From assembly GCA_023430565.1 (NCBI GenBank), contig JAEZAD010000144.1, positions 1 through 35,318 on the forward strand: DNA of 35,318 nucleotides, written 5' to 3'. This document shows, one piece after another, positions 24,045-32,430 of this stretch (position 1 is the stretch's first letter; each line of letters starts with the position of its first letter). The notes beneath the pieces are model-generated. The model searched no databases, was not told the origin of the DNA, and saw nothing but the letters and a program-made list of their open reading frames with translations. The DNA is from Verrucomicrobiota bacterium. Its GTDB lineage: Bacteria > Verrucomicrobiota > Verrucomicrobiia > Opitutales > Opitutaceae. A program made the translations under genes and the position numbers.

Positions 24045-24620
24045 TCAGGCGGAAGTTTTGGCGGCTTCGCGGGTGGCTTTGGCGAGGGCTTTGATGTCGG
24101 CGTCGATCTTCGCGCGGACTTTTTTCTCCATGCGCTCGATGAAGAGGATGCCGTTGAGGTGATCGACCTCGTGTTGGATGCAGCGGGCGAAGAGGCCGTC
24201 GCAACGCAAGGTGTGCGGCGTGCCGTGTTCGTCCTGATAGGTGACGGAGATCGCGTCGGGGCGGACGACGTCGCCGCGGATTTTGGGGAACGAGAGGCAG
24301 CCTTCTTCGAGGACGTAGTCGTCGGTGCCGGGTTGGATTTTGACGACCGGGTTGACGAGGGTCATCGGCATGAAGAGATCGAGCGGCGGTTTGGCGCCGT
24401 CGAGTTCCCAGGAAAAGTCGGGTTCGGCGGCGCGGAGGTCGACGACGCAGAGCTGGATGGCCTGGCCGATTTGCTGGGCGGCGAGACCGATGCCGCCGGC
24501 GGCGTGCATGGTGTCGATCATGGCGGCGGAGAGCTGGGCGAGCGCGGCGTCGAAGACGGTGATTTTGTCGCCCTTACGTCTCAAAACCGGGTCGTTGTAA
24601 TGAACAATTGGCAGGGACAT
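24045..24620 (-). CDS. def: Peptide deformylase
   Basis: A 191-residue metalloenzyme that removes the N-formyl group from nascent proteins. All three motifs are intact: GIGLAAQQIG (motif 1), EGCLSFP (motif 2, metal Cys) and QHEVDHLNG (motif 3, the HExxH metal site). ATG 24620 gives the standard N-terminus (LPIVHYNDPVLRRKG); the frame is open 63 bases further upstream. It is 61 bases away from the next divergent gene, so both promoters must lie in that short gap. A gap of 162 bases separates it from the oxidoreductase. Confidence 0.97.
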   Translation of the reverse strand: MSLPIVHYNDPVLRRKGDKITVFDAALAQLSAAMIDTMHAAGGIGLAAQQIGQAIQLCVVDLRAAEPDFSWELDGAKPPLDLFMPMTLVNPVVKIQPGTDDYVLEEGCLSFPKIRGDVVRPDAISVTYQDEHGTPHTLRCDGLFARCIQHEVDHLNGILFIERMEKKVRAKIDADIKALAKATREAAKTSA

Positions 24621-24681
24621 CGGTCGGTAGGCGCAGGAGCGTGGGTTTGCCATTTCGCTCTGCAAACCAATACTACCTAAC

Positions 24682-26388
24682 ATGAGCGACTCAACCGGTT
24701 ACGCCAGAAGTTCGCTGGTCGCGCCGTTGATGGTGATCGCGGGAATCGCCATTGCGGTGGCGGCGTGGACGGTGCCGGTGAATTTGAAGTCGGTGAGTCC
24801 GGCGCTGCTGCGGGAGGCGGGAGCGGGGACGCCTTCGCTGGCGGCGTTTGGGCGCCAGTTGGTCGATTCCGAAAAGATCGGACCGGCGCGGGTGGTGTTG
24901 GACGCGGCGAAGGGGCTGAACGATCCGAATGTGGCGACGCTGGAAAAGGAGTTGAACGAGCTTTCGGCGCATCAGCCCGAGATGGTGGCGTGGGGCGGAT
25001 GGGATCCGTTTCTCGATCCGCTGTTCAATCTGCGCGAAAACAAGGGCAAGAGCGAGAGCACGCCGGTGTTGACGTTTTTTCTGCCGGGGCAGGCGCGGAC
25101 GACGCTGCGCAACTACCTCGCGAACTCGCGCTCGCTCGGCGTGCAGTCGCTGTTGCGGACGCGCGAGCTGACGTCGACGGGGCGGTTCGTGCCGGCGACG
25201 CAGCCGGGCGGGCAGCCGCTGGAGGCGATCATTTTGCTGACGGCGCTCCTGTATCAAGGTGAGCATGTCTCGCCGGCGTTGCAGCGGGAGATTCGCGGTC
25301 TGGCGGATCTGGCGAACGCGCAGAAGACGCTTGGAGGGTTGGAGCCGTTTTTCCTGGATCTGCTGTCGCTGGGGCGGCGGCTGGATTGGGCGCAGTTGAG
25401 CGAGCTGATGCGGCGGACGAACGACACGGCGACCGTGGGGCAGTATGCGCACCTCGCGCGGGTGGCGCCGGAAGACTTTCCGCAGATGTATGTGGCGGCG
25501 CTTTTTTCCGGTTCGGCGGATCGGGTGGCGAGTTACCTGATCCAATACGGCGAGACGGGGCTGCAGGATCTGCGGATGGCGTTGTCGCACGGGCAGGGCG
25601 CGGTGCAGCAGCTGATGCTGCGGCAGGTGCCGGTGAATCATTCGGTCGACGCGGGCATCGGGACGGCGGCGTCGATCGTGATGCAGCATCCGCATGCGAT
25701 GCTCGTGGTGAAGTATCTTTTGTATTTTCTCGGCGCGTTCCTCGTGTTTCGCGGGCTCGATCTGTGGATCGTGGCGCCGACGGCCGGCGTGGTGCTCGGG
25801 CTGCCGCGGATGCGCAGCGGGTTGCTGGCATTGTTGTTCGCGGGCTTGATTGTTGTCGCGACCGAACCGTTCTTGCTGAAGGCGGCGCCGCCGTCGGAAT
25901 TTCGCGTGCGACTCGTGCTGCCCGCGCTCGTCACCACGTCTACCACTCCTGTCGAATCCCCCAATCAAACGATTACCACCATGGACTCCTCCACGATTCT
26001 CTCGATCGGCTTCTTCGCCGCGCTGCAGGTGGCGATGTATTTCACCTGCTTGATGAAGATCCGCGACATCGCCAAGTCGCCTGTGTCGCCGATCGTGAAG
26101 CTCCGGCTGATGGAGAACGAAGAGAATCTCTTCGACGGCGGCCTGTATGTCGGCATCGGCGGCACGGCGGCGGCGCTGGTGCTGCAGGTGCTCGGCGTGA
26201 TCGAGCCGAATCTGCTCGCGGCGTATTCGTCGAATCTCTTCGGCATCACGTGCGTGGCGTTCGTGAAGATCCGCCATGTGCGGCCCTACAAGCGGCAACT
26301 GATTCTCGACAGCCAGGCGGTCACGCCGACGTTTGCGCCGACGATGCCGGCGGCGACGCAGACCGTGCCGGTGACTGGCCGGCTGTAA
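24682..26388 (+). CDS. Hypothetical multi-pass membrane protein
   Basis: A 568-residue protein not assigned to a family. One hydrophobic segment lies near residues 11-30 and several between about 341-400, 436-460 and 487-530, so the N-terminal 300 residues probably form a large soluble (periplasmic) domain followed by a membrane part. The soluble part looks helical, with short repeats around SLGRRLDWAQLSELMRR. Starts at ATG 24682 after a CTAAC leader without Shine-Dalgarno. It lies 13 bases before the coiled-coil gene and is probably cotranscribed with it. Function unknown. Confidence 0.8.
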   Translation: MSDSTGYARSSLVAPLMVIAGIAIAVAAWTVPVNLKSVSPALLREAGAGTPSLAAFGRQLVDSEKIGPARVVLDAAKGLNDPNVATLEKELNELSAHQPEMVAWGGWDPFLDPLFNLRENKGKSESTPVLTFFLPGQARTTLRNYLANSRSLGVQSLLRTRELTSTGRFVPATQPGGQPLEAIILLTALLYQGEHVSPALQREIRGLADLANAQKTLGGLEPFFLDLLSLGRRLDWAQLSELMRRTNDTATVGQYAHLARVAPEDFPQMYVAALFSGSADRVASYLIQYGETGLQDLRMALSHGQGAVQQLMLRQVPVNHSVDAGIGTAASIVMQHPHAMLVVKYLLYFLGAFLVFRGLDLWIVAPTAGVVLGLPRMRSGLLALLFAGLIVVATEPFLLKAAPPSEFRVRLVLPALVTTSTTPVESPNQTITTMDSSTILSIGFFAALQVAMYFTCLMKIRDIAKSPVSPIVKLRLMENEENLFDGGLYVGIGGTAAALVLQVLGVIEPNLLAAYSSNLFGITCVAFVKIRHVRPYKRQLILDSQAVTPTFAPTMPAATQTVPVTGRL

Positions 26389-26401
26389 GCCCCGCGTCGT
26401 C

Positions 26402-27793
26402 ATGAATAGAACGCTTCTCCTCATTCTCTGCGATTTCCTCCTGCTGAACCTTCTGGCGCTCACGCGTTGGGAGAAGGCGGAGCCCGCGCCGACGAAGCAG
26501 CCGCCGGTGCCGGAGATGTCGGCGAACGCCGTCACGAAGGACCAGGATCTGGTCGAGACGATGAAGCTGTCGCTTGAGGACGAGCGCGCGGCGCGCGAGG
26601 AGCTGGCGCAAAAACTTTCGTCGGTGGAATCGAATCTCACGACGCGCGAGCAGAATCTGGCGAAGCTGGAAGCGGAGCGGACGAATCTTTCGTCGTCGCT
26701 CGAGCAGACGCAGCGGGCGGCGGAGGAGTTGAATGCGAAAGTGCAGGCGGCGGCGCAGGAATCCGCGATGACGCGCGAGGAACTCGCGCGGCTGCAGCGC
26801 GAACTCGAGGAACGCCGCGCCGAGGCGGAGCGGCAGAAGCAGGCGCTGACGGCGGCGGAGAAAGCGCAGACGGAAGCGCGCGAGCGAATCGAAAGCCTCA
26901 ACGTCGCGGTGAAGGTGGCGGAGCAGGAGAAGCAGCTGCTGCGCAGCACGGCGGAGACGTTGCGCGAGCAGGTGGTCGCCGAGCGCGAGGAGCGGTTGAA
27001 AGTGCAGGAAGCGACGACGCAGCTGGCGCAGGGCGTCGGACAACTGGCGGAGTCGTCGGGCGCGTTGACGAAGGAGATCCGCGACAACCGGCCGATCAAC
27101 GCGAACGTGTTGTTCAGCGACTTTCTGGCGAATCGCGTGACGACGGATTTCACGGCGGTGCGCGACGGATTTTTCGGACCGGCGACGCGCACCGCGTCCA
27201 GTTCGACGGTGCTCGTGACGGATGGGTCGAAAATCTATGCCTTGATGCACGTGGCGGACACGCCGTTCCGCTTCGTCGAGAATGCGAGTTACGACTGGAA
27301 TCAGATCGCGGTGGAATTTTCGAAGGGCGCGGGCCGCGCGGACGCGGGCGAGTTGCACTTCCTGTCGCTCGATCCGCGGATCGTGGTGGTGCCGGTCTCC
27401 GAGGAGGAGGCGCGGACGATGGGCGTGAAGGTTTATCCGACGGCGCTGGATCCGTTCCGCTTTCCGGAGGCGGTGCTGGTGAATGGCGGCGGCGCGGGTT
27501 ATGGAGAAGTGGGCTTCAAGCTGGATGCGTCGCAGCCCGGTTTCGTGCGGGTCGACAACCGGTTCTTTCGGCGGCTGGTGGGCGACTTCTCGCCGTCGCG
27601 TGGCGACCTGGTGTTGAGCAAGACGGGCGAACTGCTCGGCATCATGGTGAACAGCGATTATTGCGCGGTGATAAACAATTTCCTGCCGGCGCGGACGATC
27701 CGGACCGGCGAGGATGTGGGCGACCAGAAGACGAGCAACGTTCTCAACGAGCTGGCGGCGCGGGTGCGCTCGCTGCCATTGCGAATGCAGTAG
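26402..27793 (+). CDS. Coiled-coil protein with a trypsin-like but degenerate C-terminal domain
   Basis: A 463-residue protein. The first 20 residues are hydrophobic (TLLLILCDFLLLNLLALT) and form a signal anchor. Residues about 45-225 are a long coiled coil with heptads rich in Glu, Ala and Leu. The C-terminal part (about 235-463) has strands like those of a trypsin/HtrA protease; around residues 395-415 the sequence FSPSRGDLVLSKTGELLGIM lines up with the HtrA segment NPGNSGGPLVNLDGEVIGI, but the nucleophile Ser motif is replaced, so it would be inactive as a protease. It follows the membrane protein gene by 13 bases. The fold assignment is inference; binding or sensing is more likely than cleavage. 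Confidence 0.8.
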   Translation: MNRTLLLILCDFLLLNLLALTRWEKAEPAPTKQPPVPEMSANAVTKDQDLVETMKLSLEDERAAREELAQKLSSVESNLTTREQNLAKLEAERTNLSSSLEQTQRAAEELNAKVQAAAQESAMTREELARLQRELEERRAEAERQKQALTAAEKAQTEARERIESLNVAVKVAEQEKQLLRSTAETLREQVVAEREERLKVQEATTQLAQGVGQLAESSGALTKEIRDNRPINANVLFSDFLANRVTTDFTAVRDGFFGPATRTASSSTVLVTDGSKIYALMHVADTPFRFVENASYDWNQIAVEFSKGAGRADAGELHFLSLDPRIVVVPVSEEEARTMGVKVYPTALDPFRFPEAVLVNGGGAGYGEVGFKLDASQPGFVRVDNRFFRRLVGDFSPSRGDLVLSKTGELLGIMVNSDYCAVINNFLPARTIRTGEDVGDQKTSNVLNELAARVRSLPLRMQ

Positions 27794-27978
27794 GCTGGCG
27801 CGAGTGGGACGGGCACCGGCGGTGCGGGGCGGGTTGTGACAAGATCGTGACAGTTAACGCGGGGCGCGGCTCAAGTTTTGGGTTGGGTGTTCCGATGGCG
27901 GAAGCACACTAAGGCGATGATTCGGCGCCGAACCCTGCCGACACGGCCGCACGACGCGGCTTGGGGTCGGAGGTATTG

Positions 27979-30279
27979 ATGGGTCACGCCGCTGGTATGA
28001 ATGCGACTGCGGAGACAGCTTCGGGATCGACGGAGAAGAAGCGCGGTCGTTCCCGTTCGCTGCAGCAGAAAGCGTGGCTGATCACGGCGGGCGTGCTGTT
28101 GACGCTGGCTGCGTTGCTGGCGGTGGGCGTGGATTGGGTGTTTCGGAAAAATTCGCGGCGGCTCGAACAGCTTTGGGTGGCCGAATGTGTGCGCAGGGTG
28201 GAGACCGCGCAGGCGGCGGAGTTGGACGCGCTGGAACGCAGTGCGGGCGACTACGCGGCCTGGACGGACACTTACGATTACATCGGGCCGACCGGCGACG
28301 ACGCCTATGTGAAGACCAACCTAAGCTCGGTCATGTTCGAGACGTTGAAGATCGACGCGTTTCTGATTTTCGATCGTGAGGGCCGGCTTCACACCGGCCG
28401 GACTTATATCGACGGCGAGTCGACTGAAGTGGGAATAGGTGAGCTGGGCGAGGGGCTGGGACCGTATGCGCGGGACGCGGCGGCGGGAGAGCAAACGTCG
28501 GCCAAGGGGCTCGTGCGGATGGGGGAGCAAGTGCTGTCGTTTGCGGGGCTGCCGATTCTGCGTGACGACGCGTCCGGTCCGCCGCGCGGCGCGGTGGTGC
28601 ATGTGCGCATTCTGAGTGACGCGCGCGTCGCGGCGCTGCGGGAGACGTTGAATCTCGACCTGGCGTTGAAGCCGGGCACGGCGGGGCGGGAAAACGCGGA
28701 GGGCTTTTCGCAAGAGGAGCGGAGCGACCGGGAGTTGCTCGTGCGGGTGCCGTTGCACGCGGTGGATTCCACCGAAATCGGTGTCTGGGAGCTGGCGCTG
28801 ACGCGGGAGATTCACCAGCAGGGGATTCACGCGCGGTTCGTGTTTTATATCGTGATGTGTGTGCTGATTGTCGCGGCGACGTGGGTGATTGGGCGGCTGT
28901 TGCGCTCGATGGTGATTGCCCGACTGGAGGCGCTGCACGCGGTGGTCAGAAAAGTGGGCGATACGTCGGATCTCTCGGCCCGCGTGCCGGTGAAGGGCTC
29001 GGACGAGCTGGCCGAGCTGACGGCGGGGATCAACCGAATGTTCGATGCGCTGGCGCGCAGCGAGGAGCAGCGGCTGGCGGCGGAGGCGGAGCAGGAGCGG
29101 TTGAACGTGCAGCTGCAGCACGCGCAAAAAATGGAAGCGATCGGAACGCTCACGGGCGGGCTCGCGCACGATTTCAACAACCTGCTGACGAGCATCCAGG
29201 GTTCGGCGTCGCTCATCCGGCTCGCCGGCACGATGAATCCGGAATGTGAGCGACATCTCGCGCGCGTGGAGCAGGCGGCGGCGCATGGAGCGGGGCTGGT
29301 GCGGCAGATGATGGCGTTTGGGCGGCGGTCGCCGACGGTGTTTGCCTATGCGCGACTCGGCGGAGTCGTCCGCGATGCGCTGCAGCTGCTGCGCTCGAGC
29401 TTTCCGCGCGGGATCGAATTCGGATTTGTGAACGAGGTGGAGGACGACGTGGTCCACGCGGATGTCGCGCAGCTGCAGCAGGTGTTGATCAATCTCGGCA
29501 CGAACTCGAGCCACGCGATGGCTGGTGGGGAGGGGAAGTTCGGCGTGCGCATCTCGAGCGTGCGTCTGCCGGATCCGGCGCGCGCGGAAACCGCGGTGGC
29601 GCCGGCGGGAGACTATCTGCGGGTGACGGTGAGCGACACCGGCGTCGGAATCGCGCCGCATAATTTGAATCGGATCTTCGAGCCGTTTTTCACGACGAAG
29701 CCGGTCGGGTCCGGCACGGGGCTGGGGCTCGCGGTCGTGCACGGGATCATCGCGCATCATCGCGGCACGATTGCGGTGGAGAGCACGGAAGGCGTGGGGA
29801 CGACCTTCATCCTGCACCTGCCAAAGGCGGCGGCGCCGGCGGATCCGATTTTGAGGTCACCGCCAGGCGGCGCGCCGGAGCAGGACCACCGAGCGAGCAA
29901 GCCGCGGGTGTTGCTGGTCGACGACGATCAAATGGTGCGCGAAACGCTGAGCGCAGGATTGAAGCGGCTCGGCTACGACGTCGTGCCGGCGTCCGGTGGG
30001 CGCGAGGCGCTCGAGGTGTTGCGCGGCGGCAATGAGGCGATCGATCTCGTGGTGACGGATCAAATGATGCCCGGAATGACCGGCGCCGAGCTCGGCCGCA
30101 TCGTTGTCGCCGAGCGGCCAGGATTGCCGCTGGTGTTGATCACGGGTTATGCCTCCGCGTTGAACGAGAAATCGGTGAAGGCGTTGGGATTTTCCACGAT
30201 GCTGATGAAGCCGGTGACGATGGACGTGCTGGATCGGACCCTGCGCGGTGTGCTCGGAACGACGCCCGTCATCGGTTGA
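27979..30279 (+). CDS. CHASE4-domain hybrid sensor histidine kinase
   Basis: A 766-residue membrane kinase. TM1 is near residues 32-52, TM2 near 283-305. Between them is an extracytoplasmic CHASE4-type sensor (ERSAGDYAAWTDTYDYI, TLKIDAFLIFDREGR). It is followed by HAMP, HisKA (GGLAHDFNNLLTS; His at about residue 397), HATPase with NxxH-type GTNSSHAM, GVGIAPHNLNRIFEPFFTTK and GTGLGLAVVHG, and a C-terminal receiver with DD and the acceptor Asp near residue 694. ATG 27979 is preferred: GGAGG lies 5 bases upstream, better than the in-frame TTG at 27961. No partner regulator lies next to it. The preceding 185 bases show no convincing promoter. Confidence 0.94.
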   Translation: MGHAAGMNATAETASGSTEKKRGRSRSLQQKAWLITAGVLLTLAALLAVGVDWVFRKNSRRLEQLWVAECVRRVETAQAAELDALERSAGDYAAWTDTYDYIGPTGDDAYVKTNLSSVMFETLKIDAFLIFDREGRLHTGRTYIDGESTEVGIGELGEGLGPYARDAAAGEQTSAKGLVRMGEQVLSFAGLPILRDDASGPPRGAVVHVRILSDARVAALRETLNLDLALKPGTAGRENAEGFSQEERSDRELLVRVPLHAVDSTEIGVWELALTREIHQQGIHARFVFYIVMCVLIVAATWVIGRLLRSMVIARLEALHAVVRKVGDTSDLSARVPVKGSDELAELTAGINRMFDALARSEEQRLAAEAEQERLNVQLQHAQKMEAIGTLTGGLAHDFNNLLTSIQGSASLIRLAGTMNPECERHLARVEQAAAHGAGLVRQMMAFGRRSPTVFAYARLGGVVRDALQLLRSSFPRGIEFGFVNEVEDDVVHADVAQLQQVLINLGTNSSHAMAGGEGKFGVRISSVRLPDPARAETAVAPAGDYLRVTVSDTGVGIAPHNLNRIFEPFFTTKPVGSGTGLGLAVVHGIIAHHRGTIAVESTEGVGTTFILHLPKAAAPADPILRSPPGGAPEQDHRASKPRVLLVDDDQMVRETLSAGLKRLGYDVVPASGGREALEVLRGGNEAIDLVVTDQMMPGMTGAELGRIVVAERPGLPLVLITGYASALNEKSVKALGFSTMLMKPVTMDVLDRTLRGVLGTTPVIG

Positions 30280-30408
30280 ATGGCGGGCGCGGCTGGCGGG
30301 GCTGGGGTTTACCGGGGCGCGCTTGGGAGGAGCCCCGATGGCGAGCGGGGCGAGGGTGCGTAGGTTCTCGTCGAGCGCGGACATTTTTCGCGACTCGATC
30401 CTTTTAAC

Positions 30409-30618
30409 ATGAGCACGAAAACCAACCTCCACATCCAGGGACTCCGTAACATCACCTCCACCGCGCACCTCGAGAAGAAGCTCGAGGCGGTGCCCGGGGT
30501 GCAAGCGGTGGAAATCGATCCGCAAAACGAGCAGGCGATCGTCGAGCACGACGGCGCCGACATGGAAAAACTCAAGGTGGCGGCGGCCGAGGAGGGATTG
30601 GAGTCGCGGGTCGGTTGA
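30409..30618 (+). CDS. Cysteine-less HMA-fold protein
   Basis: A 69-residue protein with the heavy-metal-associated (HMA) beta-alpha-beta-beta-alpha-beta pattern: LHIQGLRNITSTAHLEKKL, then VPGVQAVEIDPQNEQAIVEHDG. In normal HMA domains the first loop is GMxCxxC; here it aligns as GLRNITS, with Asn 14 and Ser 17 in place of the cysteines. The protein has no Cys at all and so is unlikely to bind copper in the usual way. The rest of the fold pattern, including the buried Leu and Val positions, is well kept. It lies between a histidine kinase and a PRC-barrel gene, on its own. Function unknown. Confidence 0.75.
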   Translation: MSTKTNLHIQGLRNITSTAHLEKKLEAVPGVQAVEIDPQNEQAIVEHDGADMEKLKVAAAEEGLESRVG

Positions 30619-30663
30619 GCGGACGGGCGCCGCAGCGCGTGCGAGCTCGCGGCTGGCACCGCG

Positions 30664-31464
30664 CTAATGAATCTCGGGCGCGGCGCCGGGGCGCGGGCGT
30701 TCGCGGGTGTAATAGGAGAGGAGTTGGTCGGTGGCGTCGGTCGTGATCGCCTGAGCGGAGTCGAACGAAGGACCTTGTCTGATCTCCTCGCGGGTGAGAT
30801 CGACGAGAAGGTCGGTCTCCGTCCAGCGCACGGCGCAGACGGTCGGCGGCGGGATGAGGACGGTGCGGCCCGGGAGCCATTTGCGGGTGTCGATGGCGAG
30901 GGCGCGGATGTCCCACGAATCGGCATCGACGAGGAGGTCTTCGACTTTTCCGATGGAACCGTCGCGCGCGGTGATGGAGTAGCCGCGAACCTCGCGCACG
31001 CTGCGAAGGTGCGGGTCACCGGTGTGAGGGGGCTCTTCATGGATCGTGCCGGCGCGGGCGTCGTGCGGGTGCGGGGCGGCTCCGGGTGCGGGCGGGGTGG
31101 ACACGACCCCAGGAGCGATGCCGCCGCCGGCGAGCGGTGCCATGCCCCAGTAGGGCGGCCAGCCGAAGTAGTCGAAGAGCGTTTGCTCGCGCTGGCGGGA
31201 GACGGGGAGTTCGGTTTCGACGGAAGGACTGTTGCGCACCTGTTCGCGCGTGGCGTCGATGGTCAGCCAGCAGGTGGTGGGCACGGCGGTGAGGCTGCGG
31301 GCGGAAATCAAGACCCGGCGGCCTTCGAGCCAGGATCCGGTTTCGACGACGAAGTAGCGGACGACCCAGGCATCGTCATCGAAGTAGACGTCCTTGACGG
31401 AGCCGAGCGCGCCGTCGCTGGCGGCGATCGCGTAGCCTTCGAATTCTCGCATCGTGTAGATCAT
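30664..31464 (-). CDS. Double PRC-barrel domain protein
   Basis: A 266-residue protein with two PRC-barrel domains. The first, residues about 1-80, reads MREFEGYAIAASDGALGSVKDVYFDDDAWVVR region; the second, about 155-230, has VREVRGYSITARDGSIGKVEDLLVDADSWDIRAL region, which is clearly similar to the first. They are joined by a Pro/Gly/Ala-rich linker with a WPPYWG motif. A good ribosome site (AAAGGAAAA) precedes the ATG. PRC-barrels are small beta modules used in RNA and membrane-related proteins; function here is unknown. It follows the mechanosensitive channel gene on the same strand (63-base gap), suggesting cotranscription. Confidence 0.88.
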   Translation of the reverse strand: MIYTMREFEGYAIAASDGALGSVKDVYFDDDAWVVRYFVVETGSWLEGRRVLISARSLTAVPTTCWLTIDATREQVRNSPSVETELPVSRQREQTLFDYFGWPPYWGMAPLAGGGIAPGVVSTPPAPGAAPHPHDARAGTIHEEPPHTGDPHLRSVREVRGYSITARDGSIGKVEDLLVDADSWDIRALAIDTRKWLPGRTVLIPPPTVCAVRWTETDLLVDLTREEIRQGPSFDSAQAITTDATDQLLSYYTRERPRPGAAPEIH

Positions 31465-31527
31465 GGTTTTCCTTTCGTGGGGTTGGCGGAGCGGAGCGCG
31501 GGAGCTTGACGATGGCGGCGTCGAAGA

Positions 31528-32151
31528 TCAGGAGCGCGCGGCGCTGGCGGCGGCCTGGGGCAGTGCGGACTGGTCCTCGACGTTTTCGGGGCGTTTCGTG
31601 CGCATGTGGGCGGCGAGCGAAACGCCGGCGGAGGCGTGGCGGCGTCGGACGACCTTTTGGAAAAACAGATTGTTTGGAATCTGCATCACCGAGCCGTCGC
31701 CGGCATCGACCGTGGTGTAGAAAAAGTTGAGATCGATCACGCGACCTTTCATCTGCTCGCCGACGAACTCGATCTCGTCGCCAACGGCGAACGGCCGAAA
31801 CAGCATGATGATGAGCGTGCAAAGCGTATTGCTGAGAACGCTCCAGACCGCGACGAAGCCGATCGCGACCATCGCCAGGATCGTGGAAAGCACGCCCCAC
31901 ATGCCGCCGACATTAAGGCCGAACGTGCCCAGCACAAAAACCAGGGCGACGACGAAGATGATCCACTTGAACGTGCGGCGAATCGGATGAATTTCCTGCT
32001 CGGTGAAGTTCGTGCGGCGGGCGACGAGACGGAGGGCACGGCCCGTGACCGCGTTCAGGATGATTGCTCCGACGATAATGAGAATCGCCGACGGTGCGGC
32101 GGCGATCAGAGCAGGAAGGATTTCGGAGAGGTCGGGTGTTTCGAAGTTCAT
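31528..32151 (-). CDS. Small MscS-family mechanosensitive channel
   Basis: A 207-residue protein of the small-conductance MscS type. Three transmembrane segments lie in the first 120 residues (SAILIIVGAIILNAV, FKWIIFVVALVFVLGTFGL and TILAMVAIGFVAVWSVLSN, the last being the pore helix). The beta domain follows with FAVGDEIEFVGEQMKGRVIDLNFFYTTVDAGDG and IPNNLFFQK, typical of MscS. The tail is truncated relative to the standard 280-residue MscS, with a basic/Ala-rich end. ATG 32151 gives a natural start; an alternative at 32193 adds 14 residues. Probably cotranscribed with the PRC-barrel gene. Confidence 0.9.
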   Translation of the reverse strand: MNFETPDLSEILPALIAAAPSAILIIVGAIILNAVTGRALRLVARRTNFTEQEIHPIRRTFKWIIFVVALVFVLGTFGLNVGGMWGVLSTILAMVAIGFVAVWSVLSNTLCTLIIMLFRPFAVGDEIEFVGEQMKGRVIDLNFFYTTVDAGDGSVMQIPNNLFFQKVVRRRHASAGVSLAAHMRTKRPENVEDQSALPQAAASAARS

Positions 32152-32430
32152 GTCGTAGTTGGGTCCCGCGACGCGGGCCCACACGCTAGTCATCGGCGAC
32201 GACCGCGGTATCGGGCGATGTTCCAACGGAGGATGGGGAGCGAGCACGAGGCCGGCTGAACGTCAGGTAAGGTTGGATGTGCCCGATTGGGCTGCGGACA
32301 AAGCCGTAGCTCACGGGTGGGGGATTCAAACGCGGCTTTGCGGTCGCGAGGGGAACCGTGGCCGCGGTTAATTCGACGAAGAGAATCGCGCTGCGGTTGG
32401 CGGAATTCGCAAGCGGGCGCGCTCACCGGA

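Noticed and set aside
22758..24680. 640-residue plus-strand frame over def and the oxidoreductase
   Set aside because: Gly/Val/Asp-rich shadow of two recognisable enzymes on the other strand.
24691..27192. 833-residue minus-strand frame over the membrane and coiled-coil genes
   Set aside because: Ser/Arg-rich, low complexity, antisense to two well-formed proteins.
27871..27898. Sigma-28-like site before the CHASE4 kinase (TCAAGTTT then TCCGATGG)
   Set aside because: The spacing is 12, not 11, and the -10 matches only 5 of 8.
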